Position numbers and translations under genes: made by a program. A stretch of 55,002 bases of DNA from Paulinella micropora (Eukaryota; Cercozoa; Imbricatea; Euglyphida): positions 618,367 to 673,368 of the forward strand of contig BJOX01000113.1 of NCBI GenBank assembly GCA_009731375.1. Reading direction: 5' to 3'. Below are positions 35,011-44,693 of the stretch, in pieces. How positions within the stretch are numbered: position 1 is the first letter of the stretch; each line of letters starts with the position of its first letter. A model generated the notes under the pieces. That model had not been told where the DNA came from, did no database searches, and worked only from the letters and a program-made list of their open reading frames with translations.

Positions 35011-36240
35011 ATGAATTTGTTTGGTCAAAGCACGAATACACCATCTTCATCAACTACATCATCATCTTCTTTATCTATTGATAGTATTAAAGATGCTTTA
35101 CCAACAACCGCCTTTGGAGAATTGCGAACGGCCACTTTGTCTCCAGTATTACAAAATGTATTTACATATGGCATTAATACTCGTTTCTTTGACAAAACGG
35201 AGACTAATGGCGGGGTGGTATCGTCTGCTAATTCAATGGCGGTTTTAACAACATCCGCTTCTGGAAACTCTACGGCACAGATCACGACTATTGAACGAGC
35301 AAAATATAGAAGTGGTATGGGCTTAGTTGCTAGATTTTCCGCATTGTTTCCGTCATCTATCGCAGCAGACACTTTCAATTGCGATATTGGCATAGGCACA
35401 CCAGCAGACAATTTATGTTTTAGACAATCAAGTTTGGGAATGTCCGTTGTAAGAACGGCGGGGAGTGTTGAAAATGTAGTTAGTCAATATGCGTGGAATG
35501 TTGATAAATGTAATAATACGGGAAACTTCCCAGCGATTGATTTTACCAAATTGAATGTGTTTGAAATAGTTGTTCAATATCTGGGTAGTGGTCAAATTAC
35601 ATTCAAAATTGAAAACCCGCGAACAGGACGAATGGAAGTAATTCATTCAATTCAATACGCGAGCACTGCTACCACTCCATCATTAGATCAGGCTGCATTT
35701 GCTATTTATGCAAAAGCATATTCGTCAAGTCTTGGATCCGTTGTAATGAAAACTGCTAGCATGTTTTTGGCAGTTGAAGGGAATATTGACCGCACTATTG
35801 CTATAACCAATTCGTATGACAATGTCAAAACTATAGGAACGACGGAGACTTCTATATTTACCCTCCGCAACCGAGCCACATTTAATAGTAAGACGAATTA
35901 CAATGTTATTTATTTTGAAAATTTGTGTGTGAGCAATACAAGTGATAAAATATGTATAGCAAAGATAACATTAAATGCGACACTTGGAGGCACTCCGTCA
36001 TATTCCAATTATGATACCAACACATCAATAGTGGAAGTAGATACAGCAGGAACTACCCGCACTGGCGGAAACATAGTATTAACATATATATTATCTGTAG
36101 GTGCTTCTATTTACATTGATTTGTCTCGCTATAACCTAAAAATTGGAACGGGTAAGACATTGACTGTGTCAGCATCTCTAGTGGCAGGAGCAGGTGCGAG
36201 CATTTACGCTTCATTGAACTGGATTGAAGACCAAATTTAA
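35011..36240 (+). CDS. Beta-rich virion surface protein candidate, unknown function
   Basis: A 409-residue protein rich in Ser, Thr, Asn and Ala, with few charged residues and alternating beta-like segments, as in capsid decoration or receptor-binding proteins. The N-terminal peptide MNLFGQS recurs as MNIFGRS in the 209-residue protein at 50,214, hinting at a common docking tag. The Ser-rich stretch SSSTTSSSSLS behind it could be a flexible neck. The C-terminus contains LVAGAGASIYASLNW. No membrane segment is visible. Structural assignment is inference from composition. Confidence 0.7.
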   Translation: MNLFGQSTNTPSSSTTSSSSLSIDSIKDALPTTAFGELRTATLSPVLQNVFTYGINTRFFDKTETNGGVVSSANSMAVLTTSASGNSTAQITTIERAKYRSGMGLVARFSALFPSSIAADTFNCDIGIGTPADNLCFRQSSLGMSVVRTAGSVENVVSQYAWNVDKCNNTGNFPAIDFTKLNVFEIVVQYLGSGQITFKIENPRTGRMEVIHSIQYASTATTPSLDQAAFAIYAKAYSSSLGSVVMKTASMFLAVEGNIDRTIAITNSYDNVKTIGTTETSIFTLRNRATFNSKTNYNVIYFENLCVSNTSDKICIAKITLNATLGGTPSYSNYDTNTSIVEVDTAGTTRTGGNIVLTYILSVGASIYIDLSRYNLKIGTGKTLTVSASLVAGAGASIYASLNWIEDQI

Positions 36241-36263
36241 ACCAAAAAAATACTTATCTTATC

Positions 36264-36491
36264 TTATTTATCAATTTTTTTTTGTATCTCTATTGACATT
36301 TTTTTTATGTATTCAAAATCTTTATCCTTGATTAATTCTTCGGTTAGTTGTGCGTGATTTGTCTTCAAATATTTGTAAAACTGGTCAATATTGGCACCAC
36401 ATGGAATTTGTTCTTTATGTTGTTGTTGCCGTTGTAAGTTGATGGTTTGTATCAAGGTAAACAACACATTTAACCTTTTTATAAATGTCAT
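36264..36491 (-). CDS. Small helical protein, unknown function
   Basis: A 75-residue protein from ATG 36,491 (MTFIKRLNVLFTLIQTINLQ), mostly helical, with the charged C-terminus EYIKKMSIEIQKKIDK. I chose this ATG because an upstream TTG extension would consume the AT-rich box TTAATATA that precedes the ATG, as in other genes of this virus. It lies 13 nt downstream of the GIY-YIG gene on the same strand. I do not recognise it. Confidence 0.55.
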   Translation of the reverse strand: MTFIKRLNVLFTLIQTINLQRQQQHKEQIPCGANIDQFYKYLKTNHAQLTEELIKDKDFEYIKKMSIEIQKKIDK

Positions 36492-36504
36492 TATATTAAT
36501 GTAT

Positions 36505-37011
36505 TTATATTCCAAATGTGGCTAAGCCGATTGGATTTCTTTTATGATAATTTACTTTTTTTTGTTGCGATATTTTATATTTTTTTTCTTGATAATATTC
36601 TCGTTTTTGCTGACATAAGTTCTCCCTGTTCGCTTCATAATGTAATCTCCTTTGTTGTAATATTTTTTCTTTATTTTCTTTCCCGTAATGATCATTATAT
36701 TCTTTATGAGTTCTACCTGCTATTTTTTTGTTGGCACAATTTTCTGTAACCCTAATTATTTCACCTTCTCGTTTATCCAGTTGCATTTTATTATCGCATG
36801 AATATTCTTCAACCAATTCAACATACGCATCATCATATTTGGCTATTTCAAAAGAAGATATATAATGACCTTTTCCATTCATCCATTTTCCATAATCACT
36901 TTTGTGTTGGAATAATCGCTTATACAAAGGTTGAATAGTTGAACCGATATAGACTTGATCAGTTTGATGCGATCTAAGACTATATATTTTTCCTTGTTTA
37001 TAGTCGGGCAT
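36505..37011 (-). CDS. GIY-YIG endonuclease
   Basis: A 168-residue protein. KIYSLRS and VYIGST (residues about 8-25) are the GIY and YIG strands. The catalytic-core arginine lies in LYKRLFQH and the metal-binding glutamate in KREGEIIR. A basic tail with YGKENKEKI/ YYQEKKYKI repeats follows and may contact DNA. A paralogue with a longer tail is at 45,486. These nucleases act as homing or selfish enzymes in large DNA viruses. Upstream is GATATAAAACGATA then ATG. Confidence 0.88.
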   Translation of the reverse strand: MPDYKQGKIYSLRSHQTDQVYIGSTIQPLYKRLFQHKSDYGKWMNGKGHYISSFEIAKYDDAYVELVEEYSCDNKMQLDKREGEIIRVTENCANKKIAGRTHKEYNDHYGKENKEKILQQRRLHYEANRENLCQQKREYYQEKKYKISQQKKVNYHKRNPIGLATFGI

Positions 37012-37090
37012 TATCGTTTTATATCTTTACATATATTCTATCATACCTTTAATACATAATAAAAAATAAGTGTGTTTGTTGCTTGTTTTA

Positions 37091-37888
37091 TTACGCATGA
37101 TAGGCCTTTAGGAGAATTGAAACTTCAAAATTGACAGGAACCTCCAAAACTTCACCGCTCGCATTTCTAATTACAATATCAATAGATCTTAAACTTTTCG
37201 TCGTATTAAACGGTACATAATCTGCAACATCATTAGAACTCTCAAAATAACATTGGACTCCATATGGTCGATCGAGGTTCACTTTACCAACGACAGAGAA
37301 ATTACCATTTGCTTCAACTAAACCAGATTGATTTAAAGCACGACTATGAACATAAACGGCCGTTTCACCGATTAGATTGACTATGGATTGCATCGTGCTA
37401 CTCGCCGCGGCCGAAATATCAGCAGTCAGTCCGATCTTATCTCTAATCGTGCTATTATCGTAATCAAAAGCATACGTATCACCAGTGAAGGCAAAATTCA
37501 ATTTATTAACGGAGTTCAAAGTTATAACTACGGAGTTTGGGGTAATTGCTGAATTGACTGCAGTTTGAAGGGCGGTAATAAATGTATCAATGGTGTATTG
37601 ATTTTCTGTTACGATTGCAGTTTTCGTAGCCGATCCCGTTGTTTTAATCAATGTGAGAGTGTTGGCATAACTCGGTATGTTTGGAAAAACGTTTGGAATA
37701 GAGATACTCTTTACGACATAAGCACTGACTATATCAATATTACGACCAGTTGCTGGTAAATCAACAACGAAACGGCCATTGTGAGTAGAAGCGGATTTGG
37801 ATTCTGTTTTATCGCTTGAGGAGACACGAAGGAGGAAATTTTTGCGGGTGCGCTTTTCATCTTCAAGATTGCTTATCGTGAAACTCAT
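37091..37888 (-). CDS. Minor capsid (penton) protein
   Basis: A 265-residue protein starting at ATG 37,888 (MSFTISNLEDEKRTRK). A longer reading would need a TTG start and would swallow the box GCTATATATAGC that lies 1 nt upstream. The N-terminus RFVVDLPATGRNIDIVSAYVVKSISIPN and the beta-rich body resemble single-jelly-roll penton proteins of PLVs and virophages. It lies directly downstream of the major capsid gene on the same strand, which is the usual order for these two. It would form the fivefold vertices of the icosahedral shell. Confidence 0.8.
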   Translation of the reverse strand: MSFTISNLEDEKRTRKNFLLRVSSSDKTESKSASTHNGRFVVDLPATGRNIDIVSAYVVKSISIPNVFPNIPSYANTLTLIKTTGSATKTAIVTENQYTIDTFITALQTAVNSAITPNSVVITLNSVNKLNFAFTGDTYAFDYDNSTIRDKIGLTADISAAASSTMQSIVNLIGETAVYVHSRALNQSGLVEANGNFSVVGKVNLDRPYGVQCYFESSNDVADYVPFNTTKSLRSIDIVIRNASGEVLEVPVNFEVSILLKAYHA

Positions 37889-37905
37889 TGCTATATATAG
37901 CAAAA
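37889..37905 (-). promoter_or_regulatory. TATA-like palindrome abutting minor capsid ATG
   Basis: GCTATATATAGC ends 2-3 nt before the ATG. An analogous TTATATATAA box abuts the ATG at 51,511. The distance is too short for a normal TATA box about 30 nt upstream of the transcript start, which suggests an initiator-like late-promoter element. Confidence 0.55.
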
Positions 37906-37982
37906 AATATTATATTTTAATTTTTAATTTGTTTAATCTTTTTTGACTATACATATTTTGAATAAATAAGGCCTACTATCAC

Positions 37983-39395
37983 TCATTGCTTAATAACGGC
38001 ACGAGATGGATAGATAGACGCGACTTTAACATATTTCAACCAAGCAGTGATGGCACGATCCGCATTATAATCGGCCGCATACCGAAGAGTAACTTCCGCG
38101 GTTCGTGAGTTATTGACTGCGAGACCAGATGCTCCAATGTGAGGTGACTGATTGAGTGTCTGGATAATGGTAGCAAATCCTGAGTTGGATGTAAGTCCTG
38201 TTTTATCTGAAGTAGAATAATACTTGCGGAAGTTTTCAAGAGAAACAGATGAAGACATGTAAGCATCACGAATGCCCATAGTCGCTTGAAGATTGTTAAT
38301 ATACAATTCGGCACAGCCTCTCTGAACGGCCGCCAGAGTATCGGTGCTTCCTCCAAGTTCCATCTTCTGTTGTGGAGCATACCAATCACCGATACGACAC
38401 TGATACTGCTTATAAGGCATTTGAGCAGTTCCAAGGTTATCAATACTAGCATTGTCAGCGAGCACATTTTGAGTAACGATATACAAGCACTGAGCACGAG
38501 CAACGGCCTTATTTACTTGAAGATTAAAATCATCGGAAGTCCCCGGATTTGCTTTTTGATTGTAATATGTTTCGTAAGTGTATGGAAGACCATCCTTGCT
38601 TCCCATCTGTTCCATAATATTTCTCTGCACGGCGGGAGCAAGAGAGAATGTCTCCAACATTACAACTGGATTTGATACGGTGTAAGTCAAAGCGGAACCA
38701 TCAAACCCAGTAGAAACCTTACCATCAGAACTTCCAATAATGGCAAATGCTTCCTGAGGCGGTGCAAATGTCAGACGAAGTCTCATACCACTAATGAGAG
38801 AGGGAGGAATGAGAGTTTCTTCGTTAAACACTCCCGAAAAGTAATGAAGAGGAATACAAACCTTCAAATAATTACCAGTGCCTACGGCAGTTAGACTATG
38901 AACTACAAAATCAGTAACCGAAGTATCGGTAATATTAGCATTAACTTCAACATTTTCTCGTTGTCCCGACATCTGTGCCTGCCGACGATAATCAAAAGGA
39001 TAATGCCACGGGAGAGTATTTCGCACCAGTTTATTCAAATCTTCAATTCGTTCAAGTTCGCTACCATCCTTACTTTCCAACAAAAATCTTTCAAAAATAG
39101 CAGTCGCGGGAGTGTTTTGAAAACCAATCGCGCAGTTATTTCCTGCGGTCGTAACCAACCCGTCGGCCTTAATATCAAATGTTAAATAGCAATTCTTTCC
39201 ATATACAAAATCAGTGCTGGCCTGTAGGGTAAAAATCATTTCAGTCCCCGACGAACTAGTGTAAGTCTGCTGGTCGGCAAAGTTCTTCTTAAAGATACTC
39301 CCCTGCTCAGTGAGTGCCAGATTTGCTGGCAACTCATATCTGAGATTGTTGAGGGTCATCAACTCCTCAGTATTTTTGGAATCCTTTCCTTCCAT
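37983..39395 (-). CDS. Major capsid protein (double jelly-roll type)
   Basis: A 470-residue protein of the right size for PLV major capsids. The N-terminus (SIFKKNFADQQTYTSSSGTE) and a body rich in beta strands with segments FERFLLESKDGSELERIEDLN, LPWHYPFDYRR and KVCIPLHYFSG match the general look of double-jelly-roll capsids of PLVs. In these, the first roll ends near the V-C-I-P-L-x-x-F/Y segment. It should trimerise into the pseudohexameric capsomers. Neighbours on the same strand (minor capsid, packaging ATPase, PLA2 protein) form a late structural cluster. I infer the fold from motif and context and did not model it. Confidence 0.85.
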   Translation of the reverse strand: MEGKDSKNTEELMTLNNLRYELPANLALTEQGSIFKKNFADQQTYTSSSGTEMIFTLQASTDFVYGKNCYLTFDIKADGLVTTAGNNCAIGFQNTPATAIFERFLLESKDGSELERIEDLNKLVRNTLPWHYPFDYRRQAQMSGQRENVEVNANITDTSVTDFVVHSLTAVGTGNYLKVCIPLHYFSGVFNEETLIPPSLISGMRLRLTFAPPQEAFAIIGSSDGKVSTGFDGSALTYTVSNPVVMLETFSLAPAVQRNIMEQMGSKDGLPYTYETYYNQKANPGTSDDFNLQVNKAVARAQCLYIVTQNVLADNASIDNLGTAQMPYKQYQCRIGDWYAPQQKMELGGSTDTLAAVQRGCAELYINNLQATMGIRDAYMSSSVSLENFRKYYSTSDKTGLTSNSGFATIIQTLNQSPHIGASGLAVNNSRTAEVTLRYAADYNADRAITAWLKYVKVASIYPSRAVIKQ

Positions 39396-39471
39396 TTTTT
39401 GTTGTTGTGGTTGTAGAAATTACACTGCTTATTATACTAATAAAAAAAATATAGAATTTAAAAATAATTAA

Positions 39472-39870
39472 TTATTCACTTGAAACGGATTGTCTAATAA
39501 TATCAACTGATTTCTGTATATTGTCAAGTCTTGTATCTTGCGGTGAAGTTAATTGAAACTCTCTCGCATCGGCATTTTCAACTGCTTTCTTCAAATAAGC
39601 CAGACTACTAACGGCAGTGTCTAAATCAACAACATCCGCAGTTCCTTTCTTATCAGAAATGTCAGTTAATGTGTTTTGAATAGTGCTCTTTTCATGTGAG
39701 ACAAGGTCGCCAAATTCTGTTAATGGTTGATTAACTAATGGGGCACCATGACTACTCCACAATTCAAATTGATTCAATTGAAATCCATCACTCGCGGGTC
39801 GGTTTCCTTCGTTGAGTTTGTTAATAAACTCGTTAGACAATCTATTGGAGGCATAAGTGTTTTTAATCAT
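39472..39870 (-). CDS. Small protein of structural cluster, unknown function
   Basis: A 132-residue soluble protein with an Asn-rich N-terminus (MIKNTYASNRLSNEFINK) and helical C-terminal half (TRLDNIQKSVDIIRQSV). It lies between the major capsid gene and a 196-residue gene in the minus-strand structural cluster, so a virion role is likely by position only. AT-rich ATTTTATATA precedes the ATG. Confidence 0.7.
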   Translation of the reverse strand: MIKNTYASNRLSNEFINKLNEGNRPASDGFQLNQFELWSSHGAPLVNQPLTEFGDLVSHEKSTIQNTLTDISDKKGTADVVDLDTAVSSLAYLKKAVENADAREFQLTSPQDTRLDNIQKSVDIIRQSVSSE

Positions 39871-39893
39871 TATATAAAATAATAATTATTTTA

Positions 39894-40484
39894 TCAATTA
39901 GCATTAATTATTTTTTTCATAATTTGTAAATTCTTGTGTGTAATTCTTTCCTCTTTCATTTTCTTTAAATCCGCTATGGCTTGATTTACATCAATGTCAT
40001 TAGTTTCAGTAACTTTTTTAGTTGGTGGTGGAGTTTCCTTAGAAGCATCTTCTATTGCTTCTATCTTACTTGCTGGTGTTGTGGTAGTTTGTTTTGGCAC
40101 AGAAACGGGAGTGGGATTAACAGATTTTGGCAAAGAATGTTCAACCTTAGGCGCTGGAGACATTTCAATAGTTTTCGCGTTTGGTTCGGGAATTGAATTA
40201 TTTGCTGAGGCTATGTCTGGTGCTTTTCTTTTCAACGCTTCGTCTGGCACTTGATCTGGCTGTCCGCTGGCAATAGGTTCGTTAAGTGGTTTCTTTGCCC
40301 TTGGTGCTTTTGGACGGATTAGACTTTTAATCTTACCACTCTTAATACTCTCTTCTATTTTTTTGATTGCCACATGTTCGGGTGTTCCTTTACGAATTGT
40401 TGTGAGTTTGCCTTGTCCATTTTCTTTATACCAAATAGACATTGCTTGATGATAAGGGGTCGCATATAGTTTCTGTGCTGACAT
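39894..40484 (-). CDS. Pro/Lys-rich protein, unknown function
   Basis: A 196-residue protein. The conserved-looking N-terminus (MSAQKLYATPYHQAMSIWYK) is followed by a basic stretch (KSLIRPKAPRAKKPL) and a long low-complexity Pro/Thr/Ser linker (about residues 75-150). It ends in a short charged helix. The basic patch could bind DNA. It is next to the packaging ATPase and could be a core or scaffolding protein; this is position-based inference. Confidence 0.65.
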   Translation of the reverse strand: MSAQKLYATPYHQAMSIWYKENGQGKLTTIRKGTPEHVAIKKIEESIKSGKIKSLIRPKAPRAKKPLNEPIASGQPDQVPDEALKRKAPDIASANNSIPEPNAKTIEMSPAPKVEHSLPKSVNPTPVSVPKQTTTTPASKIEAIEDASKETPPPTKKVTETNDIDVNQAIADLKKMKEERITHKNLQIMKKIINAN

Positions 40485-40524
40485 ATTATATTATTATGAA
40501 ACAAAAAAACTTTTAATTTAATTT

Positions 40525-41427
40525 TTACAAGTTTGTCATATCTCTGTCCTTGTTTAGTCGTAATATTGTGGAAAAATTCTTTCTAAATTGGGCTGTTCTA
40601 TCGCTGACTGTGTTATTGATTGCCAGAAACGAATAAGGTTCGGCCGTAGCATACTTAACCATATTGTAAAATTCTTTTTTGGTTAGAAACGGGCTCTCAT
40701 ACTCATCTGCTAATCTATCAAGTTCGCTCCTCCTCACTCCGTTAAAAATAATCATCCAATGGCAATTAATTCTTACTCGTCGCGGAAGTTGTGTATAACT
40801 TTGAGTTGCGACCCACACGGATACTTTGGCGTGTGTTGAAGCAAAGAATAACTCGGTAAGCACTTCTGATTTAAGAAAAGTCTTACTTTGTGCTATGTCA
40901 TCCAATAACAATAATATTTTTGGTGCTTTCTTAAACCCTTTCGTCTTAATTAGTTCTTTTTGTTTAGTCAATATTTCGCGCATTAACTCAGGTCTATCTT
41001 CTTTGATTATGTCTTCTTTTTTTAACTTGAGAGTGTCTTCCAAGATTGGACACGGGCTTAAACAAAAGACAACTATTCTATCGTAAAATCCTTTTAGCAT
41101 ATTTTTCTTGGCAAGAAGATTACAAATCATAACTGATTTACCTCCGCCAGTGCTGGCGCATATAACCATAGTCCCCATTGCGGGCAATATTCCTTCTTCT
41201 TGAATAGGGAGCAATTCAACACTATCTCGTTGTGTTTTGATCGGTTGTATTTCTAAGTCATTATGAAATTTAGGGGGCTTCTTGTTTTCTATTTCTGTTA
41301 TTACTGGCCTGTCAATAGTAAATTCCTCGTGTGCTTTTTCTATGTTAGTTTTCTCCAGATTTTGTTGTAAAAGTGTTTTTCGTGGCAACTTGTTTGCTAT
41401 TAATCCTTTATGTATAGATTTAGGCAT
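40525..41427 (-). CDS. A32/FtsK-HerA-type genome-packaging ATPase
   Basis: A 300-residue protein. Walker A is ASTGGGKS (residues 91-98). Walker B is KILLLLDD (170-177). The sensor-like segment VWVATQSYTQLPRRVR (205-219) and the downstream FNGVRRSELDRL are typical of packaging ATPases of PLVs, virophages and nucleocytoplasmic large DNA viruses. It drives viral DNA into preformed capsids. The first 80 residues are a linker with Lys-rich helices. It belongs to the minus-strand structural cluster, upstream of the major capsid gene. Confidence 0.93.
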   Translation of the reverse strand: MPKSIHKGLIANKLPRKTLLQQNLEKTNIEKAHEEFTIDRPVITEIENKKPPKFHNDLEIQPIKTQRDSVELLPIQEEGILPAMGTMVICASTGGGKSVMICNLLAKKNMLKGFYDRIVVFCLSPCPILEDTLKLKKEDIIKEDRPELMREILTKQKELIKTKGFKKAPKILLLLDDIAQSKTFLKSEVLTELFFASTHAKVSVWVATQSYTQLPRRVRINCHWMIIFNGVRRSELDRLADEYESPFLTKKEFYNMVKYATAEPYSFLAINNTVSDRTAQFRKNFSTILRLNKDRDMTNL

Positions 41428-41438
41428 GTCTTACTATA

Positions 41439-42260
41439 TTATGGGTTTTGAAAATAGTTTGGATTATATCTATAATTATCATATTCTGCTCCGAATGGTT
41501 GTGGTGGCGAAGCATAATTATAGAAATAAGGTGAGTAAGGACTGCCAAAAGCATAATTGCTAGGCGGATTAACGACTGGCTTGAAATCTCTTCTTTCTGG
41601 ACGAGTTTGGACTTGTCGCGGGATTTCCGCTGAGAAGTTTCGTGTTAGTTTCCTTTTCATTTTTGGCAATTCTCGTGTCTCTCTCATTCGTTGTTGAATA
41701 ACGGCTCTATTATATCTATTTAGCATAAAATTGTTGTTTGTGTTGCTGTAGATTGTGTTATCTAACAATTCAAAATCATTTTTAGTTGCTAGCACACGAT
41801 CCTGTCTCTGTTCATTACCTTTAATAAGTGGATTAGTTTTTGAAGTGCCGATACCTCCATTCTGATCACTTGGCATAAGAAAACGGATAAGTGCCATTAA
41901 GTCTTCTCTTTCATCCTCGGGAGATTTGCCCATAATTTTATCAACAAGTTTGTCGATAGATCTCATACTATCCACCATTTGGTCATTAGCGACATTTTGC
42001 TCTTCTTCGTTTTTTAGATCAGTCTGTGGCTGTGGCGGTTGGACTGGCTCTTCAACAAATCCGCCTGTTCTTGGCACTAGTGGCACTGGCAATGGTGCGG
42101 GTGCGGGTGTCGCTGTTGGTTCTGGAACTGGCGTTGCTTGCGGTGGTGCTGGTTCAGGAGCAGGTGTTAGACCTTTAGGTGTTGCCTTTTCAAATTCCGA
42201 ATCCTTCAATTCTAAATCTTCTAATTGCTTCATTTGTTCTGGTGTCAATTTCCCCCGCAT
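41439..42260 (-). CDS. Pro-rich virion-type protein, start uncertain at gap
   Basis: A 273-residue protein from ATG 42,260. The frame stays open upstream (VLDKRIYEE) into the 10-N gap at 42,290, so the real start may lie further up. A Pro/Ala-rich linker (residues about 30-75) is followed by a helical region with LVDKIMGKSPEDEREDL. The Tyr/Asn/Pro-rich tail contains YFYNYASPPQPFG. The aromatic tail suggests an extended virion or minor-core protein, but I do not recognise a family. Confidence 0.65.
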   Translation of the reverse strand: MRGKLTPEQMKQLEDLELKDSEFEKATPKGLTPAPEPAPPQATPVPEPTATPAPAPLPVPLVPRTGGFVEEPVQPPQPQTDLKNEEEQNVANDQMVDSMRSIDKLVDKIMGKSPEDEREDLMALIRFLMPSDQNGGIGTSKTNPLIKGNEQRQDRVLATKNDFELLDNTIYSNTNNNFMLNRYNRAVIQQRMRETRELPKMKRKLTRNFSAEIPRQVQTRPERRDFKPVVNPPSNYAFGSPYSPYFYNYASPPQPFGAEYDNYRYNPNYFQNP

Positions 42261-42299
42261 TTCTTCATAAATTCTCTTATCTAATACATNNNNNNNNNN

Positions 42300-44452
42300 T
42301 TACTAACCCCTTTGTTTAATGCTTGCCTTATGGCCTTTTCCCATCCGACTTTTGGATCGTCATAATCTGACAACGTCAAATATATTTTCTTTCCAGTTTT
42401 ATTTTTTAGCATATTAACAAAACCCTTTAAGTGCCTTACTTGGGATGTCTTATCTTGAAGTATATCCAAGTTATTACCAAGTCCGATTGGCTCCATGGGT
42501 GCTACTACCATTTCTGTTTGATTTGGCGTGGGTTGAACCTCAACAATTATTTCCTTCTCTATATCTGCTGAAGTATTTTTTTCATTCATTGTATTTATTT
42601 TTTCTATAAAATTATTAATTGTAGTTTCATTTGCTGGTACGATAAGAGAATATCCTTTCACACCATCCGCTTTTTCTTGTGATTTAACCATTTGATTGAA
42701 CGAATTTACCAATTTTTCATATTGTTTGCTAAATGTAGCAGGATTGACTATTTTATTTACTTTAAAGTTAGTGTCTTTATCAAAACCGCCCACATTATTC
42801 ATAACACCAATCATAGAATTTAATGTTTGATCTACATTGTATATAAAAGCATCGTATTTCGTATCTGGAGGTGTTAATTTAATAGTTTTCCAGAATTTCA
42901 TAGCATCTAAGTATGAAACTCCACTACGAACTCTTCCTTGTGCTTGTAAGGCCATTTTAGATATATCTGCTTTTGAAAGCATTGAATTGTAATTGTCAGA
43001 AATAGTTTTGGCGACTTCGGCCGTAGCCAATCCATTACTCGTTAAATACTCTGTTATATTAGTAATTCTTTCAAAGTATCGTTGGTCGGCGAAGTTTTGG
43101 ACATTTTTATCACCAGTAGCATACAATAGATCGTGTTCAAAAGCAATCAAATCCAAAGTGTCTGCTGGTAAAATGTAAGGAAACTTACCACGAGTTCTAT
43201 CTTCTAATTGGAGACGACTTTCTACTCGTGTGGCGGGACCATTATAATTGCTTCCATCGGTATGAAATCGTTCTTCTTCCAATTTAATAACGGCATCTGG
43301 TTGAGCAGTCCATACATTATAGACATGTGTTAGAAATGCGCCAAAAGCAGTCCAGCCCGCAGTTTCAACACCTCTTTTAAATGTATTCCATGCGAACAAT
43401 GTTGATACTTGTATGCCTACTCTTCTCATCATATCCCGAAACACATAATCACCAATTCTTTGTTGTCCCACCGCCATTAAACGAGGGTTAGGTGGAGGCA
43501 ACCCTGGCGGTGCTTCATTTCTTGCTAATGCTTCTAATGCCATTCTGAAAGACTCCGCACCCGATCTTCCCATTACCGCGGTAGTCATGGCACGAATTTG
43601 AGGATGATTAGCAGTAACAGTTAATAAGCGATTCCACACCAATCTGCTCACACTAAAACGACCCAGTCTTGTAGCGGTATCCAGTATTCTACTTAATCTA
43701 GGACTCATAATTATATCTTGAATACTTTTAATAATGGCATCTACAAGTCTTGTCGTATCTCTCTGATTACCTGTTAATCTTGGCATAAGTGTTTTGAGTT
43801 CCTCCCCTATCTTTGCTTCAATCAAAGCATTCTCGGGGTTTTTCTGTTCATATTCTAATCTGTTTTGTTCCCATTCTTTTAAGTCCCGTGCCTGCCATTG
43901 TTTGTTTTCCCTCTTCGCTGATGCTTTTATTTCATTTCTGCCTTTTTCCAATAAATGTGTTAGCCCATCACGAGTAAGTTTAACAAGTGTTTTTTTTTCT
44001 TCTTCCGTGTATCCCCAACGGTTCGTTAATTGCTCTATATCTCTATTCATTTGTTCAATATCTCTGTTTATATAATCAATATTCCATATATCAAGACCAC
44101 CTGCTTTAATGGCAAGTCTATTTGCTTGTTCTTCTATGGAAGCATTACCATATTTGGTTTCAAATTCTTCAATGTCAAAGTCAATTTCATTTCTGAGATG
44201 TTCCTTTAATTCATTCAAATTCATTTTGTAGTATTTTTTTGATACTAAATTCTGGTTCAATGTTTTTATCTTGTCCTTCAATTTTTCTATTGTTGGATCA
44301 TCGTCTGTTTCTTCGTAAGTTAGAGCATCTAATATTCTATCCGCCCTCTTTAATTCATTTGCCTTTGCCGTAATAAATTCTTTGGACTGACCCTTATGTT
44401 CTCTTCTGACTTCATTGTAATAATCAAACCATTTTTTTTCTTGAAACCACAT
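42300..44452 (-). CDS. Large virion protein with phospholipase A2-like domain
   Basis: About 718 residues up to the gap; the true C-terminus is hidden. The N-terminal third is a charged coiled coil. Residues about 365-460 show a calcium-loop-like NYNGPAT (402-408), the catalytic pair HD (440-441) inside FEHDLLY, and ADQRYF (455-460). This order (YxGP...HDxxY...ADQ) is that of the parvovirus-type phospholipase A2 known from VP1 N-termini and some PLV/adintovirus proteins, where it permeabilises endosomes during entry. The C-terminal part is helical (EKINTMNEKNTSADIEKEI). It shares a 22-bp divergent promoter with the gene at 44,475. Confidence 0.8.
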
Positions 44453-44474
44453 TTTTTATCTGCTATAATATAGG
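44453..44474. promoter_or_regulatory. 22-bp divergent promoter
   Basis: The only sequence between the PLA2-protein ATG and the ATG at 44,475. It contains GCTATAATATAGG, a near-palindrome usable on both strands. Confidence 0.65.
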
Positions 44475-44693
44475 ATGGAAAATAAAAAGGAAAAAAGTAA
44501 AGACGAGGAACAACTGGAGGAACTAGAACGGCTTGGAAAGGAAATTGACCAAATCCGTATCACTCAGAACTTGGTGAATAGAAACCCCAATATTTTTAGA
44601 AAACCTCAAAATATACTTTATAGATTACCGCTATCAGATAAGCAACGGGAGGCGATTTACAATAATATAATTAAAGAGAAAGATAATATATAA
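44475..44693 (+). CDS. Small coiled-coil protein
   Basis: A 72-residue protein. It starts with a highly charged helix (KDEEQLEELERLGKEIDQI) and ends DKQREAIYNNIIKEKDNI. Its stop codon overlaps the next ATG by one base (TAATG). The last 12 codons have a diverged copy after the gap at 45,143 (IYNNIIREEGKAG), evidence of a local tandem duplication. Function unknown. Confidence 0.7.
   Translation: MENKKEKSKDEEQLEELERLGKEIDQIRITQNLVNRNPNIFRKPQNILYRLPLSDKQREAIYNNIIKEKDNI

Noticed and set aside
37889-37903. Longer minor capsid start five codons upstream
   Set aside because: It requires a TTG start and runs through the TATATA promoter-like box. ATG 37,888 is better. The same logic moved starts at 36,515 and 51,526.
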